Source: Pararhizobium qamdonense (GTDB lineage Bacteria; Pseudomonadota; Alphaproteobacteria; Rhizobiales; Rhizobiaceae). Taken from it: 64,000 nucleotides of DNA. The notes beneath the pieces were generated by a model. It saw only the letters and a list, made by a program, of their open reading frames with translations. It made no database searches and was not told where the DNA came from. A program made the position numbers and the translations under genes. The DNA lies in contig NZ_CP119566.1 of NCBI RefSeq assembly GCF_029277445.1, positions 448,501 to 512,500 of the forward strand. Reading direction: 5' to 3'. Shown here piece after piece: positions 43,762 through 52,308 of this stretch. How positions within the stretch are numbered: position 1 is the stretch's first letter; each line of letters begins with the position of its first letter.

Positions 43762-44478
43762 ATGAACATGCGTTACGCCTTCTATTTCACCCCTCCCGCA
43801 GACGACCCGCTGACGGACGCTGCGGCGCGCTGGCTGGGCCGGGATGCCTTTACCGGCAAGGCGCTGGCGCCGGACGGCCAGACACTGGACGGCCAAAGAC
43901 CGGATGGGTGGGAGAGCCTCGTTGCCGAACCGGCGCGCTACGGGTTTCATGCGACACTGAAGGCGCCGTTTCATCTTGCCGGCGGCCGCACGGAAACGGA
44001 CCTTCTCAGCGCGCTCGACGTTTTTGCCGCCGGAACGCCGGCCTTCACCATTCCGCGTCTGAAGATCGGCCGGCTTGGATCGTTTTTCGCTCTCGTTCCC
44101 GATGGGGATGCTGATGCGCTCGATCGCTTCGCGGCCGATGTCGTCCGCGCCTTCGAGCCGTTCCGCGCGCCGCTTTCGGCTGCGGATATCGCCCGGCGCA
44201 AACCCGAAACGCTGCCCGAACCGGAACGGACCTATCTCCACGATTGGGGATATCCATACGTCCTCGATGCCTTCCGCTTCCACATGACGTTGACCGGGCC
44301 CGTGCCGGCCGAGCGGCAGGACGAGGTCGCCGCCCATCTGGAAACACGTTTTTCATCGCTGATCGGCGGCCCGCTACCGGTGCGTGGCCTTGCACTGTGC
44401 ATCGAGCCCGAGCGCGGCGCGCCGTTCAGAGTTCTCACCCTTGCGGCGCTCAGTGCCGCCCACCGAAAGATGGCCTGA
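43762..44478 (+). CDS. DUF1045 phosphonate-operon protein, 2H phosphoesterase fold
   Basis: A 238-residue protein of the phosphonate-operon DUF1045 family. Two HxTL motifs, HATL at 63-66 and HMTL at 174-177, spaced as in the two halves of 2H phosphoesterases, are visible. Such enzymes open cyclic phosphodiesters. The adjacent C-P lyase pathway yields 5-phosphoribosyl 1,2-cyclic phosphate and the cluster has no phnP, so opening this cyclic phosphate is the likely role (inference). It is followed 1 nt later by phnM. A second ATG at 43768 is equally plausible as the start. Confidence 0.85.
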   Translation: MNMRYAFYFTPPADDPLTDAAARWLGRDAFTGKALAPDGQTLDGQRPDGWESLVAEPARYGFHATLKAPFHLAGGRTETDLLSALDVFAAGTPAFTIPRLKIGRLGSFFALVPDGDADALDRFAADVVRAFEPFRAPLSAADIARRKPETLPEPERTYLHDWGYPYVLDAFRFHMTLTGPVPAERQDEVAAHLETRFSSLIGGPLPVRGLALCIEPERGAPFRVLTLAALSAAHRKMA

Positions 44479-44479
44479 C

Positions 44480-45619
44480 ATGACCGTAGAAACCGTTCTC
44501 TCCAACGCCCGCATCGTCCTTGAGAACCAGATTCTCAACGGTTCGGTCCTGATCCGCGACGGCAAGATCGCCGATATCTCGGAAGGTACCAGCCGCACCG
44601 GCGAGGATTTCGAAGGCGATTACCTGATCCCCGGCCTGGTCGAATTGCATACCGACCATCTGGAAGCGCATTACTCGCCGCGCCCCGGCGTCCGCTGGCT
44701 GAAAATGGCGGCGATCCAGGCGCATGATGCGCAGATCGTCACCTCCGGTATCACCACCGTCTTTGATTGCCTGCGCATGGGATCGGACGAGGATGGCGGC
44801 TTCGAGCAGGGCGAGATGCGCGACATGGCAAACGCCTTGGCGCAGGCCGCCAGGGAAAACCGGCTGCGCGCCGATCATCGCATCCATCTGCGCTGCGAAG
44901 TCTCGACCGACAACGTGCTTGATCATTTCGTGGAATTTGAAAACGATCCGCAGGTCGGTCTCGTTTCGCTGATGGACCATGCGCCGGGCCAGCGTCAGTT
45001 CCAGACGATGGAGCAGTATACGCTCTACTACAAGACCAAGCGTGGTCTCTCCGACGAGGCTTTCGCACTGTTCTGCGACCGCCAGCAGGCTTTGTCGGCC
45101 AAATATGCCGGTCCGCATCGCACCCAGATCGCCAAGGCCTGTGCCGAGCGCGGCATCGCCATTGCGAGCCACGACGACGCGACCCTGGCGCATGTCGAGG
45201 AATCCGTTGGTTTCGGCATCCGCCTTGCGGAATTCCCCACCAGCTTCGAAGCGGCCGAAGCCTCGCATGCGGCAGGACTGAGCGTGCTCATGGGTGCACC
45301 GAACATCGTGCGCGGCAAGTCGCATTCCGGCAATATCGCCGCAAAGGACCTTGCAGAGCGCGGCGTCCTTGATGTGCTGTCATCCGATTATGTGCCTTTC
45401 AGCCTGATCCACGCGCCGTTCGTGTTGTCCGACGAACTGGACAGCGTCAGCCTGCCGCAGGCGCTCGCCATGGTCACGGCGACGCCTGCCCGCACCGTCG
45501 GGCTTGACGACCGGGGCCGTATTGCCACTGGCCTGCGTGCCGATATCGTGCGGGTCCAGCGGTTGGAAGGCATTCCGGTCGTCCGTTCGGTCTGGCGCGA
45601 AGGCAAGCGGGTCGCCTGA
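44480..45619 (+). CDS. phnM: Alpha-D-ribose 1-methylphosphonate 5-triphosphate diphosphatase PhnM
   Basis: This 379-residue amidohydrolase removes diphosphate from the ribose triphosphonate intermediate. The metal site motif ELHTDHLEAHYSPRPG (H57, D59/H60) and SHDDATLAHVEESV are PhnM hallmarks; SSDYVPFSLIHAPF near the C-terminus supplies the catalytic aspartate. The ATG at 44480 follows the DUF1045 stop directly. Overlaps phnN by one base (TGATG). Confidence 0.94.
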   Translation: MTVETVLSNARIVLENQILNGSVLIRDGKIADISEGTSRTGEDFEGDYLIPGLVELHTDHLEAHYSPRPGVRWLKMAAIQAHDAQIVTSGITTVFDCLRMGSDEDGGFEQGEMRDMANALAQAARENRLRADHRIHLRCEVSTDNVLDHFVEFENDPQVGLVSLMDHAPGQRQFQTMEQYTLYYKTKRGLSDEAFALFCDRQQALSAKYAGPHRTQIAKACAERGIAIASHDDATLAHVEESVGFGIRLAEFPTSFEAAEASHAAGLSVLMGAPNIVRGKSHSGNIAAKDLAERGVLDVLSSDYVPFSLIHAPFVLSDELDSVSLPQALAMVTATPARTVGLDDRGRIATGLRADIVRVQRLEGIPVVRSVWREGKRVA

Positions 45620-46194
45620 TGCACGGGCAAGGTCAGACAGGCGCGATCGTCGTGGTGGTCGGCCCGAGCGGCGCTGGCAAGGACAGCGTCATCGGTTTTG
45701 TCGCGCAGCATTTTGCCGATCGCAAGGATATCGATTTCGTCCGCCGCATCATCACCCGTCCGTCGGACGCGGGCGGCGAGGATCACGAGAGCATTTCCGG
45801 CGAGGATTTCGATAGCCGGCTATCGGCTGGAGATTTCGCCGTCGCCTGGCAGGCGCATGGATTGAAATACGGAATTCCGCAGGATGCGCTGGAAAAGGTG
45901 CGGGCGGGCAGGATCCTGATCGCCAATGGAAGCCGGGCCGTCCTCGGCCAGTTCCGGCAGGCCTTTCCAAGGGTTGCGATCGTCAACATCACGGCCTCGC
46001 CGCAGGTCCTGGCAAGCCGCCTTGTGGCCCGTGGGCGCGAGAGCGAGCAGGATATCCTCAACCGGCTGAAGCGCCAGGTGCCGGATATTTTCGACGAGCC
46101 CGATGTGACGACGATTGACAATAGTGGGCCGCTCGAGATTGCGGGCTCGCGCTTTGCCGCGCTGGTCACGCAGTTGCACGGATCCGCGGGCTGA
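45619..46194 (+). CDS. phnN: Ribose 1,5-bisphosphate phosphokinase PhnN
   Basis: This 191-residue P-loop kinase converts ribose 1,5-bisphosphate to PRPP, the last step that returns the C-P lyase sugar product to metabolism. VVVGPSGAGKDSVIGFVAQ is the Walker A region; DFVRRIITRPSDAGGEDHES is typical of the family. It ends the phosphonate region and is convergent with the acyltransferase gene 16 nt away. Confidence 0.93.
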   Translation: MHGQGQTGAIVVVVGPSGAGKDSVIGFVAQHFADRKDIDFVRRIITRPSDAGGEDHESISGEDFDSRLSAGDFAVAWQAHGLKYGIPQDALEKVRAGRILIANGSRAVLGQFRQAFPRVAIVNITASPQVLASRLVARGRESEQDILNRLKRQVPDIFDEPDVTTIDNSGPLEIAGSRFAALVTQLHGSAG

Positions 46195-46210
46195 CGTCAT
46201 ATCTTTGGTA

Positions 46211-47191
46211 TCAGAGCGCGTTGTCGAGAAAGTACCATTGGTCGAGATGGGCGCGGATGACCGGCTCGATGACGCCGTTGAGCATGAGGACGTCGTCGAG
46301 CAGGCGCTCGCCGGGTTTGTTTTCCGGGGGGAGGGTGATCGGTGGATGTGCATGAAAGGCGAACTGCGCTCCATCTTCGCGCAGTGTATAGACCGGGCAG
46401 ATCTGCGCGCCGGTCAGGCGGGCAAGCCTTGCAACCAGCGCCAGGTTGCCATCGGCATGCGGTTTGCGCCCCAGAAACGGCCCACGGATTTTTCCGCGCA
46501 ATCCCTCGTCGCAGAAGATGATGACGGTGCCGCCTTCCTTCAGGCGCTGCAGGGCCGGACGGACGGCGCTTTTGCCCGGTGGTAGCAGCGAAATGCCGGC
46601 CTGCCGCCGCACGCGTTTGGCAATCCAGTGCCGCGCCGGGCTGTTCGGCGGCGCGTAGTTGAGGGCTGCGTCAAGCCCCAGCCTGCGCACGATCGGCCAG
46701 ATGAGCTCCCAGTTGCCGGTGTGCACGCCCATCAGGATCAATGGCCCCTGCCTTGAGGCATCGACAAGATTTTCAGCGCCATGCACGGTCACGCGGCTTC
46801 GGTCCGCCGCCATCCGGTTGACCACGGAAAACTCCGTCATCAGCCGGCCCTGATTTTGCCAATTGCGTACCATCAGGGCATCGCGTTCCGCCTCGTTCAG
46901 GCCCGGAAGCAGGCGCGCCAGATTGCTGCGGGTCTTGCGGATGGCGCCCTTGTGCCAGCGGGGAAAGGAAAAGCTACCGAGTTTCGCGCCAAGTGCCGAG
47001 CAGACATCGGCCGGCAGCAGTTTCATCGCGTAAAACATCGCGAGATCAAAGGCATTCTGCAGAGGTGTCACGACCCAATAGTTCAGACATGCTTTCCGAA
47101 TTGCCGCGTTCTTCCAGAATCCGGCAAACGGCGGCGCTTGGCGCTCAGCATAAATCCAGACCTTTCGCGCTGGGTCACGGTTCGGTCGCAT
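46211..47191 (-). CDS. LpxL/HtrB-family lysophospholipid/lipid A acyltransferase
   Basis: A 326-residue membrane-associated acyltransferase. GVHTGNWELIWP contains the catalytic HX4E pair (H157, E162) of the LpxL/HtrB family; FCDEGLRGKIRGPFLGRKPH is the second conserved block. The ATG at 47191 is 2 nt after the P450 stop, so the two genes are coupled on one transcript. Rhizobia have separate lipid A acyltransferases; whether this one acts on lipid A, ornithine lipid or a P450 product is unknown. Confidence 0.85.
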   Translation of the reverse strand: MRPNRDPARKVWIYAERQAPPFAGFWKNAAIRKACLNYWVVTPLQNAFDLAMFYAMKLLPADVCSALGAKLGSFSFPRWHKGAIRKTRSNLARLLPGLNEAERDALMVRNWQNQGRLMTEFSVVNRMAADRSRVTVHGAENLVDASRQGPLILMGVHTGNWELIWPIVRRLGLDAALNYAPPNSPARHWIAKRVRRQAGISLLPPGKSAVRPALQRLKEGGTVIIFCDEGLRGKIRGPFLGRKPHADGNLALVARLARLTGAQICPVYTLREDGAQFAFHAHPPITLPPENKPGERLLDDVLMLNGVIEPVIRAHLDQWYFLDNAL

Positions 47192-47193
47192 CG

Positions 47194-48603
47194 TTACCGC
47201 CGGTGCAAGGTTACGGGCAGACCGCCGCGTGGTCGCAGTGTCAGCCGGCATTGCGGCTCAACCTTGGTGTTGTCCGCGACCCGCACCCTGAAGCGCTGGG
47301 CAAGGATGGCCAGGCACAGGATCGCTTCCTGCAATCCGAATTGTAATCCGGGGCAGACGCGCGGTCCGCTGGCAAAGGGAATATAACTGTAGGGTATCGC
47401 CTTGTTGCCGTTCATGAAGCGCTCGGGCTTGAAAAGATGGGCGTCCTTGAAGAAGGCTTCGGTGCGGTGCAAAAGCCACGGCACGATCAGGATCAGCGAT
47501 GCGGGCTTGACGTCGATATCGCCGATCCGGTCGGCTTCTTTTGCCTGACGGGCGAGGATCGGCACCGGCGGATAGAGGCGCAGCGTTTCCTCGATGATGG
47601 CACGGCACCAGTCCAGCTGCGGGATATCGTCGAGCGTCGGGGTGCGGTTACCGCAGACGCGGGCGATTTCCTCATGCAGCGATTTTTCGGCCCATTGTGC
47701 CCGTGACATCAGATACCAAGCCCAGGTGAGCGTGGCGGCTGTCGTCTCGTGGCCAGCCATGAAGATTGTTGCGGCTTCGTTGCGCAGCGCCACCACGTCG
47801 AGCTTCAGTTCCGGATTGCGCTTCTGGCGGCGCACCAGAAGCTCCACCATCGAATTGTCGTCGCCGCGCCCGGCCAGATGGTCTTCGACCACCTTGTCGA
47901 TGATCTGGTGGATGCGCGAGACGGACCGGCGCAGCTTCGGTGTGCGCAGCACGGGCAGGCCCTCGTCGAGCCCAAGGAAATAGCCGATATTCACCGAATC
48001 GATCAGCGACTGATAGCTCTCGAACCCCTCGCTGACGGCCTTGGCGCCCTCCTCGCCGAGATCGTTGCCGAAGACGGCGCGGGAAATGATCTCCGCCGTC
48101 AGCCCGGCCATTTCGAACAGCGCGTTGACAGGCGCGCCGTCGGGAAGCGATTCCCAGCGCTGCACCAGTTCGCTCGTGGTGTTTTCCATGATCTTGCCGA
48201 AAGCCGGCACGCGGTTTTTGTGAACGATGTCGGCGACCAGCGGCCGCCGCTGTTTCCAGGTTTCACCGTCGGAAATAAACAGCCCGTCGCCCAGCAAAAA
48301 TTCCAGCGCGCGCCGCATCTGCGGCGTCTTGCGCTCGAAATTGTCGTGGCGCTTGGCCACCACATAGCGGATCGCGTCCGGGGAATTGACCACGACGATC
48401 TGCCGTCCGAAAATTTTCGTGACGCTGACCCGATCGGTGTAATCGGCTTTGCGCCAGACCGAGAGAAAGTCATGGCGCGCCTTGAGGATGAGATTGATCG
48501 GGCGGCCGGGCTTGCCCCGGTAATAGTCGGAATGGGCGGGCTCGAACGAATTCTTCCGGAGCGTTTCAATGATATCGGTCGATGGCCGTAAACGGGAGAA
48601 CAT
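47194..48603 (-). CDS. Cytochrome P450
   Basis: A 469-residue soluble P450. The heme loop is PFASGPRVCPGLQFG with axial C417, the oxygen-binding I helix has MAGHETTAATLTW (283-288) and the ExxR pair is E339-R342. The sequence looks like the CYP4/CYP102-like fatty-acid-type bacterial P450s (ELTRLYPPVP-like stretch EETLRLYPPVPILARQ). No ferredoxin gene is adjacent. Co-transcription with an acyltransferase suggests oxidation of a lipid. A CCGGAG site precedes the ATG at 48603. Confidence 0.93.
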   Translation of the reverse strand: MFSRLRPSTDIIETLRKNSFEPAHSDYYRGKPGRPINLILKARHDFLSVWRKADYTDRVSVTKIFGRQIVVVNSPDAIRYVVAKRHDNFERKTPQMRRALEFLLGDGLFISDGETWKQRRPLVADIVHKNRVPAFGKIMENTTSELVQRWESLPDGAPVNALFEMAGLTAEIISRAVFGNDLGEEGAKAVSEGFESYQSLIDSVNIGYFLGLDEGLPVLRTPKLRRSVSRIHQIIDKVVEDHLAGRGDDNSMVELLVRRQKRNPELKLDVVALRNEAATIFMAGHETTAATLTWAWYLMSRAQWAEKSLHEEIARVCGNRTPTLDDIPQLDWCRAIIEETLRLYPPVPILARQAKEADRIGDIDVKPASLILIVPWLLHRTEAFFKDAHLFKPERFMNGNKAIPYSYIPFASGPRVCPGLQFGLQEAILCLAILAQRFRVRVADNTKVEPQCRLTLRPRGGLPVTLHRR

Positions 48604-48707
48604 TGCTCCGGCTGCCCCTGTCTGTGGCCGGTGACGGCTCTGTGAATTCTGTCGGCGACCCCTACCGGATAGCAGCAAATTCCGGCAGCGCAAAATTCTT
48701 TCCGCAG

Positions 48708-48735
48708 ACAAAACCCTGCCGTCGGGGACGGCAAG
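48708..48735 (-). terminator. Terminator of the fasciclin gene
   Basis: On the minus strand TGCCGTC-CCC-GACGGCA is followed by GGGTTTTG, about 35 nt after the fasciclin stop. It separates the gene from the P450 transcript. Confidence 0.65.
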
Positions 48736-48767
48736 GTCGCGGGTTTCCCAGCAGTTGCGTGCGGTGA

Positions 48768-49319
48768 TTACTTCGGCAGCAACACCTTGTTGACGACCTG
48801 GATCACGCCATTCGACTGGTTGACGTCGGCAACGGTGATCTTCGAGGCGCCGCCGCTTTCGTCGATGATGTAGATGCCCTTGCCGCGCATGACGGCCGTC
48901 AGATGATCGCCGCTCACGGCAGTCATGTTATATTTGCCGCCATTCGCCTTGATACGCTTCATCAGGGTTGCGGTCGAGAGCTTGCCGGAGACGACATGCT
49001 CCGTCAGAACCTTGGTCAGCTGCGCCTTGTTTTCAGGCTTCAGCAGCGTATCGACCGTGCCGGCCGGCAGTTTGTCGAAAGCGGAATTGACCGGTGCAAA
49101 GACTGTGAAGGGACCTGGACCCGCCAGCGTATCGACAAGGCCAGCAGCCTTGACCGCAGCCACCAGCGTGGTGTGATCCTTGGAATTGACGGCATTCTCG
49201 ACGATGTTCTTGTTTTCATACATCGGAGCGCCACCCACCATCGGGTTGGCGAAAACGCTACCGGCGATGCCGGCGGCCAGCACTGTCAGTGATGCTGTTT
49301 TGGCGAATGAAGACCACAT
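48768..49319 (-). CDS. Secreted fasciclin (FAS1) domain protein
   Basis: A 183-residue exported protein with signal peptide MWSSFAKTASLTVLAAGIAG (cleavage near VFA at 25) and one FAS1 domain. GPGPFTVFAPVNSAFDKLPA and VTVADVNQSNGVIQVVNKVL-like end (the H1 and H2 boxes of FAS1) are clear. FAS1 proteins mediate adhesion; rhizobial homologues have been linked to symbiosis (Nex18-like) but a role here is not shown. Single gene flanked by terminators. Confidence 0.9.
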   Translation of the reverse strand: MWSSFAKTASLTVLAAGIAGSVFANPMVGGAPMYENKNIVENAVNSKDHTTLVAAVKAAGLVDTLAGPGPFTVFAPVNSAFDKLPAGTVDTLLKPENKAQLTKVLTEHVVSGKLSTATLMKRIKANGGKYNMTAVSGDHLTAVMRGKGIYIIDESGGASKITVADVNQSNGVIQVVNKVLLPK

Positions 49320-49422
49320 GAAATTCTCTCCCGGTTCTGGTTCATCTGTCTCTGCAGATAAGCAAGCAACGGGGGCGTTTCCGGATAAGTTTCGCCGGTT
49401 TTATTCTAATTTAGAAAATTGG

Positions 49423-49451
49423 AAAGAAGCCCGCCGAAGGCCGGCGGGCTC
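49423..49451 (-). terminator. Terminator of the lysine-catabolism operon
   Basis: On the minus strand GCCCGCCGGCCTTCGGCGGGC is a strong 7-bp GC stem followed by TTCTTTCC, 8-10 nt after the aminotransferase stop. Confidence 0.75.
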
Positions 49452-49458
49452 GATGTCT

Positions 49459-50691
49459 TCAGTTCAAGGCGGCACAGGCCTTGGCAATCCGTTGAAGGGC
49501 TTCGCGCAGTTCTGCCTCGGAGGTTGCATAGGAGATGCGGAAGAACGGCGACAGGCCGAAAGCCGAACCCGGCACGACGGCGACATGGGCGTCATCGAGC
49601 AGGTAGGCGCAGAAATCCGTGTCCGTCTCGATACGCTTGCTTGCGGGCGTGGTCTTGCCGAGCATGCCTGAACAGCCGGAGAAGGTGTAGAAGGCGCCTT
49701 CGGGCGTGCGGCAATCGAGACCCTCGATGGCGTTGAGTGCCGAGACGACCAGATCGCGGCGGTGCTGGAAGCTTGCGGTGCGTTCCTCCAAGAAATCCTG
49801 CGGCCCGTTCAGCGCGGCCACAGAGGCGGCCTGGCTGATCGAGGATGGGCAGGAGGTCGCCTGGCTCTGCACCACGGCCATCGCCTTGATGAGGTCGCGC
49901 GGGCCGCCGGCGTAGCCAATACGCCAGCCGGTCATGGCATAGGCCTTGGAGACGCCATTGACGGTCAGCGTCCGGCTCTTCAGCGCGGGCTCAAGGGCTG
50001 CCGGCGTGACGAACTTGAAGCCGTCATAGACAATGTGCTCGTACATATCATCGACCAGAAGCCAGACATGCGGATGTTTCAAGAGCACATCGAGCAGCGG
50101 ACGGTAATCATCCGCACTATAGGCGGCGCCCGATGGATTGGATGGCGAATTCAGCATCACCCAGCGTGTCTTCGGCGTGATGGCTGCTTCGAGCTGTTCG
50201 GCTTTCAGCCGGAAACCGGCCGCAGCATCGCAGGCGATCAGGACCGGCTTTCCCTCGGCGATCTCGACGATGTCGGAATAGGAGGTCCAATAGGGCGTCG
50301 GAATGATGACTTCGTCGCCGGGGTTCAGCGTCGCCATCATGGCGTTGAAGAGGATCTGCTTGGCGCCGGTCGCAACGGTGATCTCGTCGAGTTCGTAGGA
50401 CACGCCGTTTTCGCGTAAGAACTTGTCCCGGATCGCCTGCTTCAGCTCCGGGGTGCCGTCGAGTGCGGTATATTTGGTCTTGCCGCTCTGGATGGCTTCG
50501 CAAGCCGCCTGCTTGACATGATCGGGCGTGTCGAAATCCGGCTCTCCGGCACCCAGAATGATCACCGGCTTGCCATCGCGCTTCATGGCCTGCGCCCGGG
50601 CGCCGATCTTCAGGATCTGCGAAACGCCGATCGTCGAGATCCGCGAGGCGGGCGCAAAGCCCGCCTCCTCAACCTTGGTATTGATAGTCAT
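49459..50691 (-). CDS. Class I aminotransferase, candidate 2-aminoadipate aminotransferase
   Basis: A 410-residue PLP enzyme of the prokaryotic aspartate aminotransferase subgroup Ib. K249 in TVNGVSKAYAMTGWRIGYAG binds PLP, and SPSNPSGAAYS and the C-terminal FRISYAT (substrate-carboxylate Arg) are standard. As the last gene of an operon with hglS and AmaB it probably converts 2-aminoadipate to 2-oxoadipate, although aspartate activity is equally possible from sequence. It follows AmaB after 53 nt containing tandem repeats. Confidence 0.85.
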   Translation of the reverse strand: MTINTKVEEAGFAPASRISTIGVSQILKIGARAQAMKRDGKPVIILGAGEPDFDTPDHVKQAACEAIQSGKTKYTALDGTPELKQAIRDKFLRENGVSYELDEITVATGAKQILFNAMMATLNPGDEVIIPTPYWTSYSDIVEIAEGKPVLIACDAAAGFRLKAEQLEAAITPKTRWVMLNSPSNPSGAAYSADDYRPLLDVLLKHPHVWLLVDDMYEHIVYDGFKFVTPAALEPALKSRTLTVNGVSKAYAMTGWRIGYAGGPRDLIKAMAVVQSQATSCPSSISQAASVAALNGPQDFLEERTASFQHRRDLVVSALNAIEGLDCRTPEGAFYTFSGCSGMLGKTTPASKRIETDTDFCAYLLDDAHVAVVPGSAFGLSPFFRISYATSEAELREALQRIAKACAALN

Positions 50692-50708
50692 GACCGATCC
50701 TGTCGATT

Positions 50709-50757
50709 ATTCGATGTCGCCAATCTTATTCGATGTCGCCAATCTTATTCGATGTCG
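50709..50757. repeat. 19-bp tandem repeat at the end of the AmaB gene
   Basis: ATTCGATGTCGCCAATCTT occurs twice exactly (50709, 50728) plus a partial third copy (50747) that includes the last codons and stop of AmaB. The sequence duplicated on the coding strand is GACATCGAATAA. The repeats fill most of the spacer to the aminotransferase gene. Confidence 0.9.
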
Positions 50758-52277
50758 AAAGAGACGCCCTGAGCCAGCGGCAGGGCCTTCGAATAGTTGA
50801 TCGTGTTGGTGGCGCGGCGCATATAGGCGCGCCAGGCGTCCGAGCCGGATTCGCGGCCGCCGCCGGTTTCCTTTTCGCCGCCGAACGCGCCGCCGATTTC
50901 AGCACCGGATGTGCCGATATTGACGTTGGCGATGCCGCAGTCGGAGCCATCGGGCGACAGGAAGCGCTCGGCTTCCTGCAGGTCGAGCGTGAAGATCGAC
51001 GAGGAAAGGCCGGCACCCACCGCGTTGTGATCGGCAACGGCGGCGTCGAAGTCGCTGTATTTCATGACGTAGAGGATCGGCGCGAAGGTTTCTTCGGAGA
51101 CCGGACCGTCCTGCTTGGGCATTTCGACCAGAGCCGGCTTCACGTAGTAGCTGTTGGCATGGCCGAGATCGACGCGTTCGCCGCCGGTGATCGAGCCGCC
51201 ATGTGCCTTGGCTTCGGTGAGCGCCTTTTGCATGTTGTCGTAAGCCGGCTTGTCGACCAGCGGGCCGACAAGGGCGGTGGATTCCAGCGGGTTGCCGACC
51301 GAAACGCTCGAATAGGCCTTCTTCAGGCGCGGAACGAGCTGGTCGTAGACGCTTTCATGGACGAACAGGCGGCGCAGCGTCGTGCAGCGCTGACCGGCCG
51401 TGCCCATCGCACCGAAGGCGATGGCGCGCAGTGCCATGTCGAGATCGGCGGACGGGCAGACGATGCCGCCATTGTTGCCGCCGAGTTCGAGAATGGCGCG
51501 GGCAAAGCGCTTGGCAAGGCGCGGGCCGACATCGCGGCCCATGCGGGTGGAGCCGGTCGCCGAAACCAGCGGAACCTTGGGGTGATCGACCATGACTTCG
51601 CCGATGGTGCGGTCGCCGATCAGAACCTGCGTCAGTCCATCAGGTGCATCGCCAAAGCGGGCGATGGCGCGGTCAAGAATGGCCTGGCTGGCAAGCGCTG
51701 TCAGCGGGGTCTTTTCCGACGGCTTCCAGACGACGGCATTGCCGCAGACGAGGGCGAGCGCCGAGTTCCAGGCCCAGACGGCGACGGGAAAGTTGAAGGC
51801 GGAGATGACGCCGATGACACCCAGCGGATGCCAGGTTTCCATCATGCGGTGGCCAGGACGCTCGGTCGCAATCGTCAGACCGTAGAGCTGGCGGGAGAGA
51901 CCGACGGCGAAATCGCAGATGTCGATCATTTCCTGGACTTCGCCAAGGCCTTCGGAGGTGATCTTGCCGGCTTCGATCGAGACCAGACGGCCGAGATCGG
52001 CTTTGCTGGCGCGCAGTTCTTCGCCGAGCAGGCGGATCAGTTCGCCGCGCTTGGGCGCCGGCACCAGACGCCAGGCGCGAAAGGCCGCATCGGCCTTTTC
52101 GATCTTGGCGGCAGCTTCAGCAGCGGAAACCGTCTTCAGGCTGGCGATCTGCTCGCCGGTGACCGGCGAGAAGGAGGCCATGTCGCCGCCGGTGTAAAGA
52201 TCCTTGGAGACGCCAAGCTTCTCCAGAAGGGCGGCCGTTTCCTGAACGACATTCACCGTCTTTGTTGCAATGTTCAT
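50745..52277 (-). CDS. amaB: L-aminoadipate-semialdehyde dehydrogenase (ALDH7 family)
   Basis: This 510-residue aldehyde dehydrogenase oxidises alpha-aminoadipate semialdehyde (its cyclic form is piperideine-6-carboxylate) to 2-aminoadipate in lysine breakdown. ALDH7-type sequences VISAFNFPVAVWAWNSALAL (N162) and LELGGNNGGI (E264), and catalytic C298 in TAGQRCTTLRRLF, are present, together with the exact family length. The ATG at 52277 lies 31 nt after the flavoprotein gene. The open frame extends upstream only by chance. Confidence 0.92.
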   Translation of the reverse strand: MNIATKTVNVVQETAALLEKLGVSKDLYTGGDMASFSPVTGEQIASLKTVSAAEAAAKIEKADAAFRAWRLVPAPKRGELIRLLGEELRASKADLGRLVSIEAGKITSEGLGEVQEMIDICDFAVGLSRQLYGLTIATERPGHRMMETWHPLGVIGVISAFNFPVAVWAWNSALALVCGNAVVWKPSEKTPLTALASQAILDRAIARFGDAPDGLTQVLIGDRTIGEVMVDHPKVPLVSATGSTRMGRDVGPRLAKRFARAILELGGNNGGIVCPSADLDMALRAIAFGAMGTAGQRCTTLRRLFVHESVYDQLVPRLKKAYSSVSVGNPLESTALVGPLVDKPAYDNMQKALTEAKAHGGSITGGERVDLGHANSYYVKPALVEMPKQDGPVSEETFAPILYVMKYSDFDAAVADHNAVGAGLSSSIFTLDLQEAERFLSPDGSDCGIANVNIGTSGAEIGGAFGGEKETGGGRESGSDAWRAYMRRATNTINYSKALPLAQGVSFDIE

Positions 52278-52308
52278 GATGAGCAAACTCCCGTTTTCTT
52301 CAAAAGGA

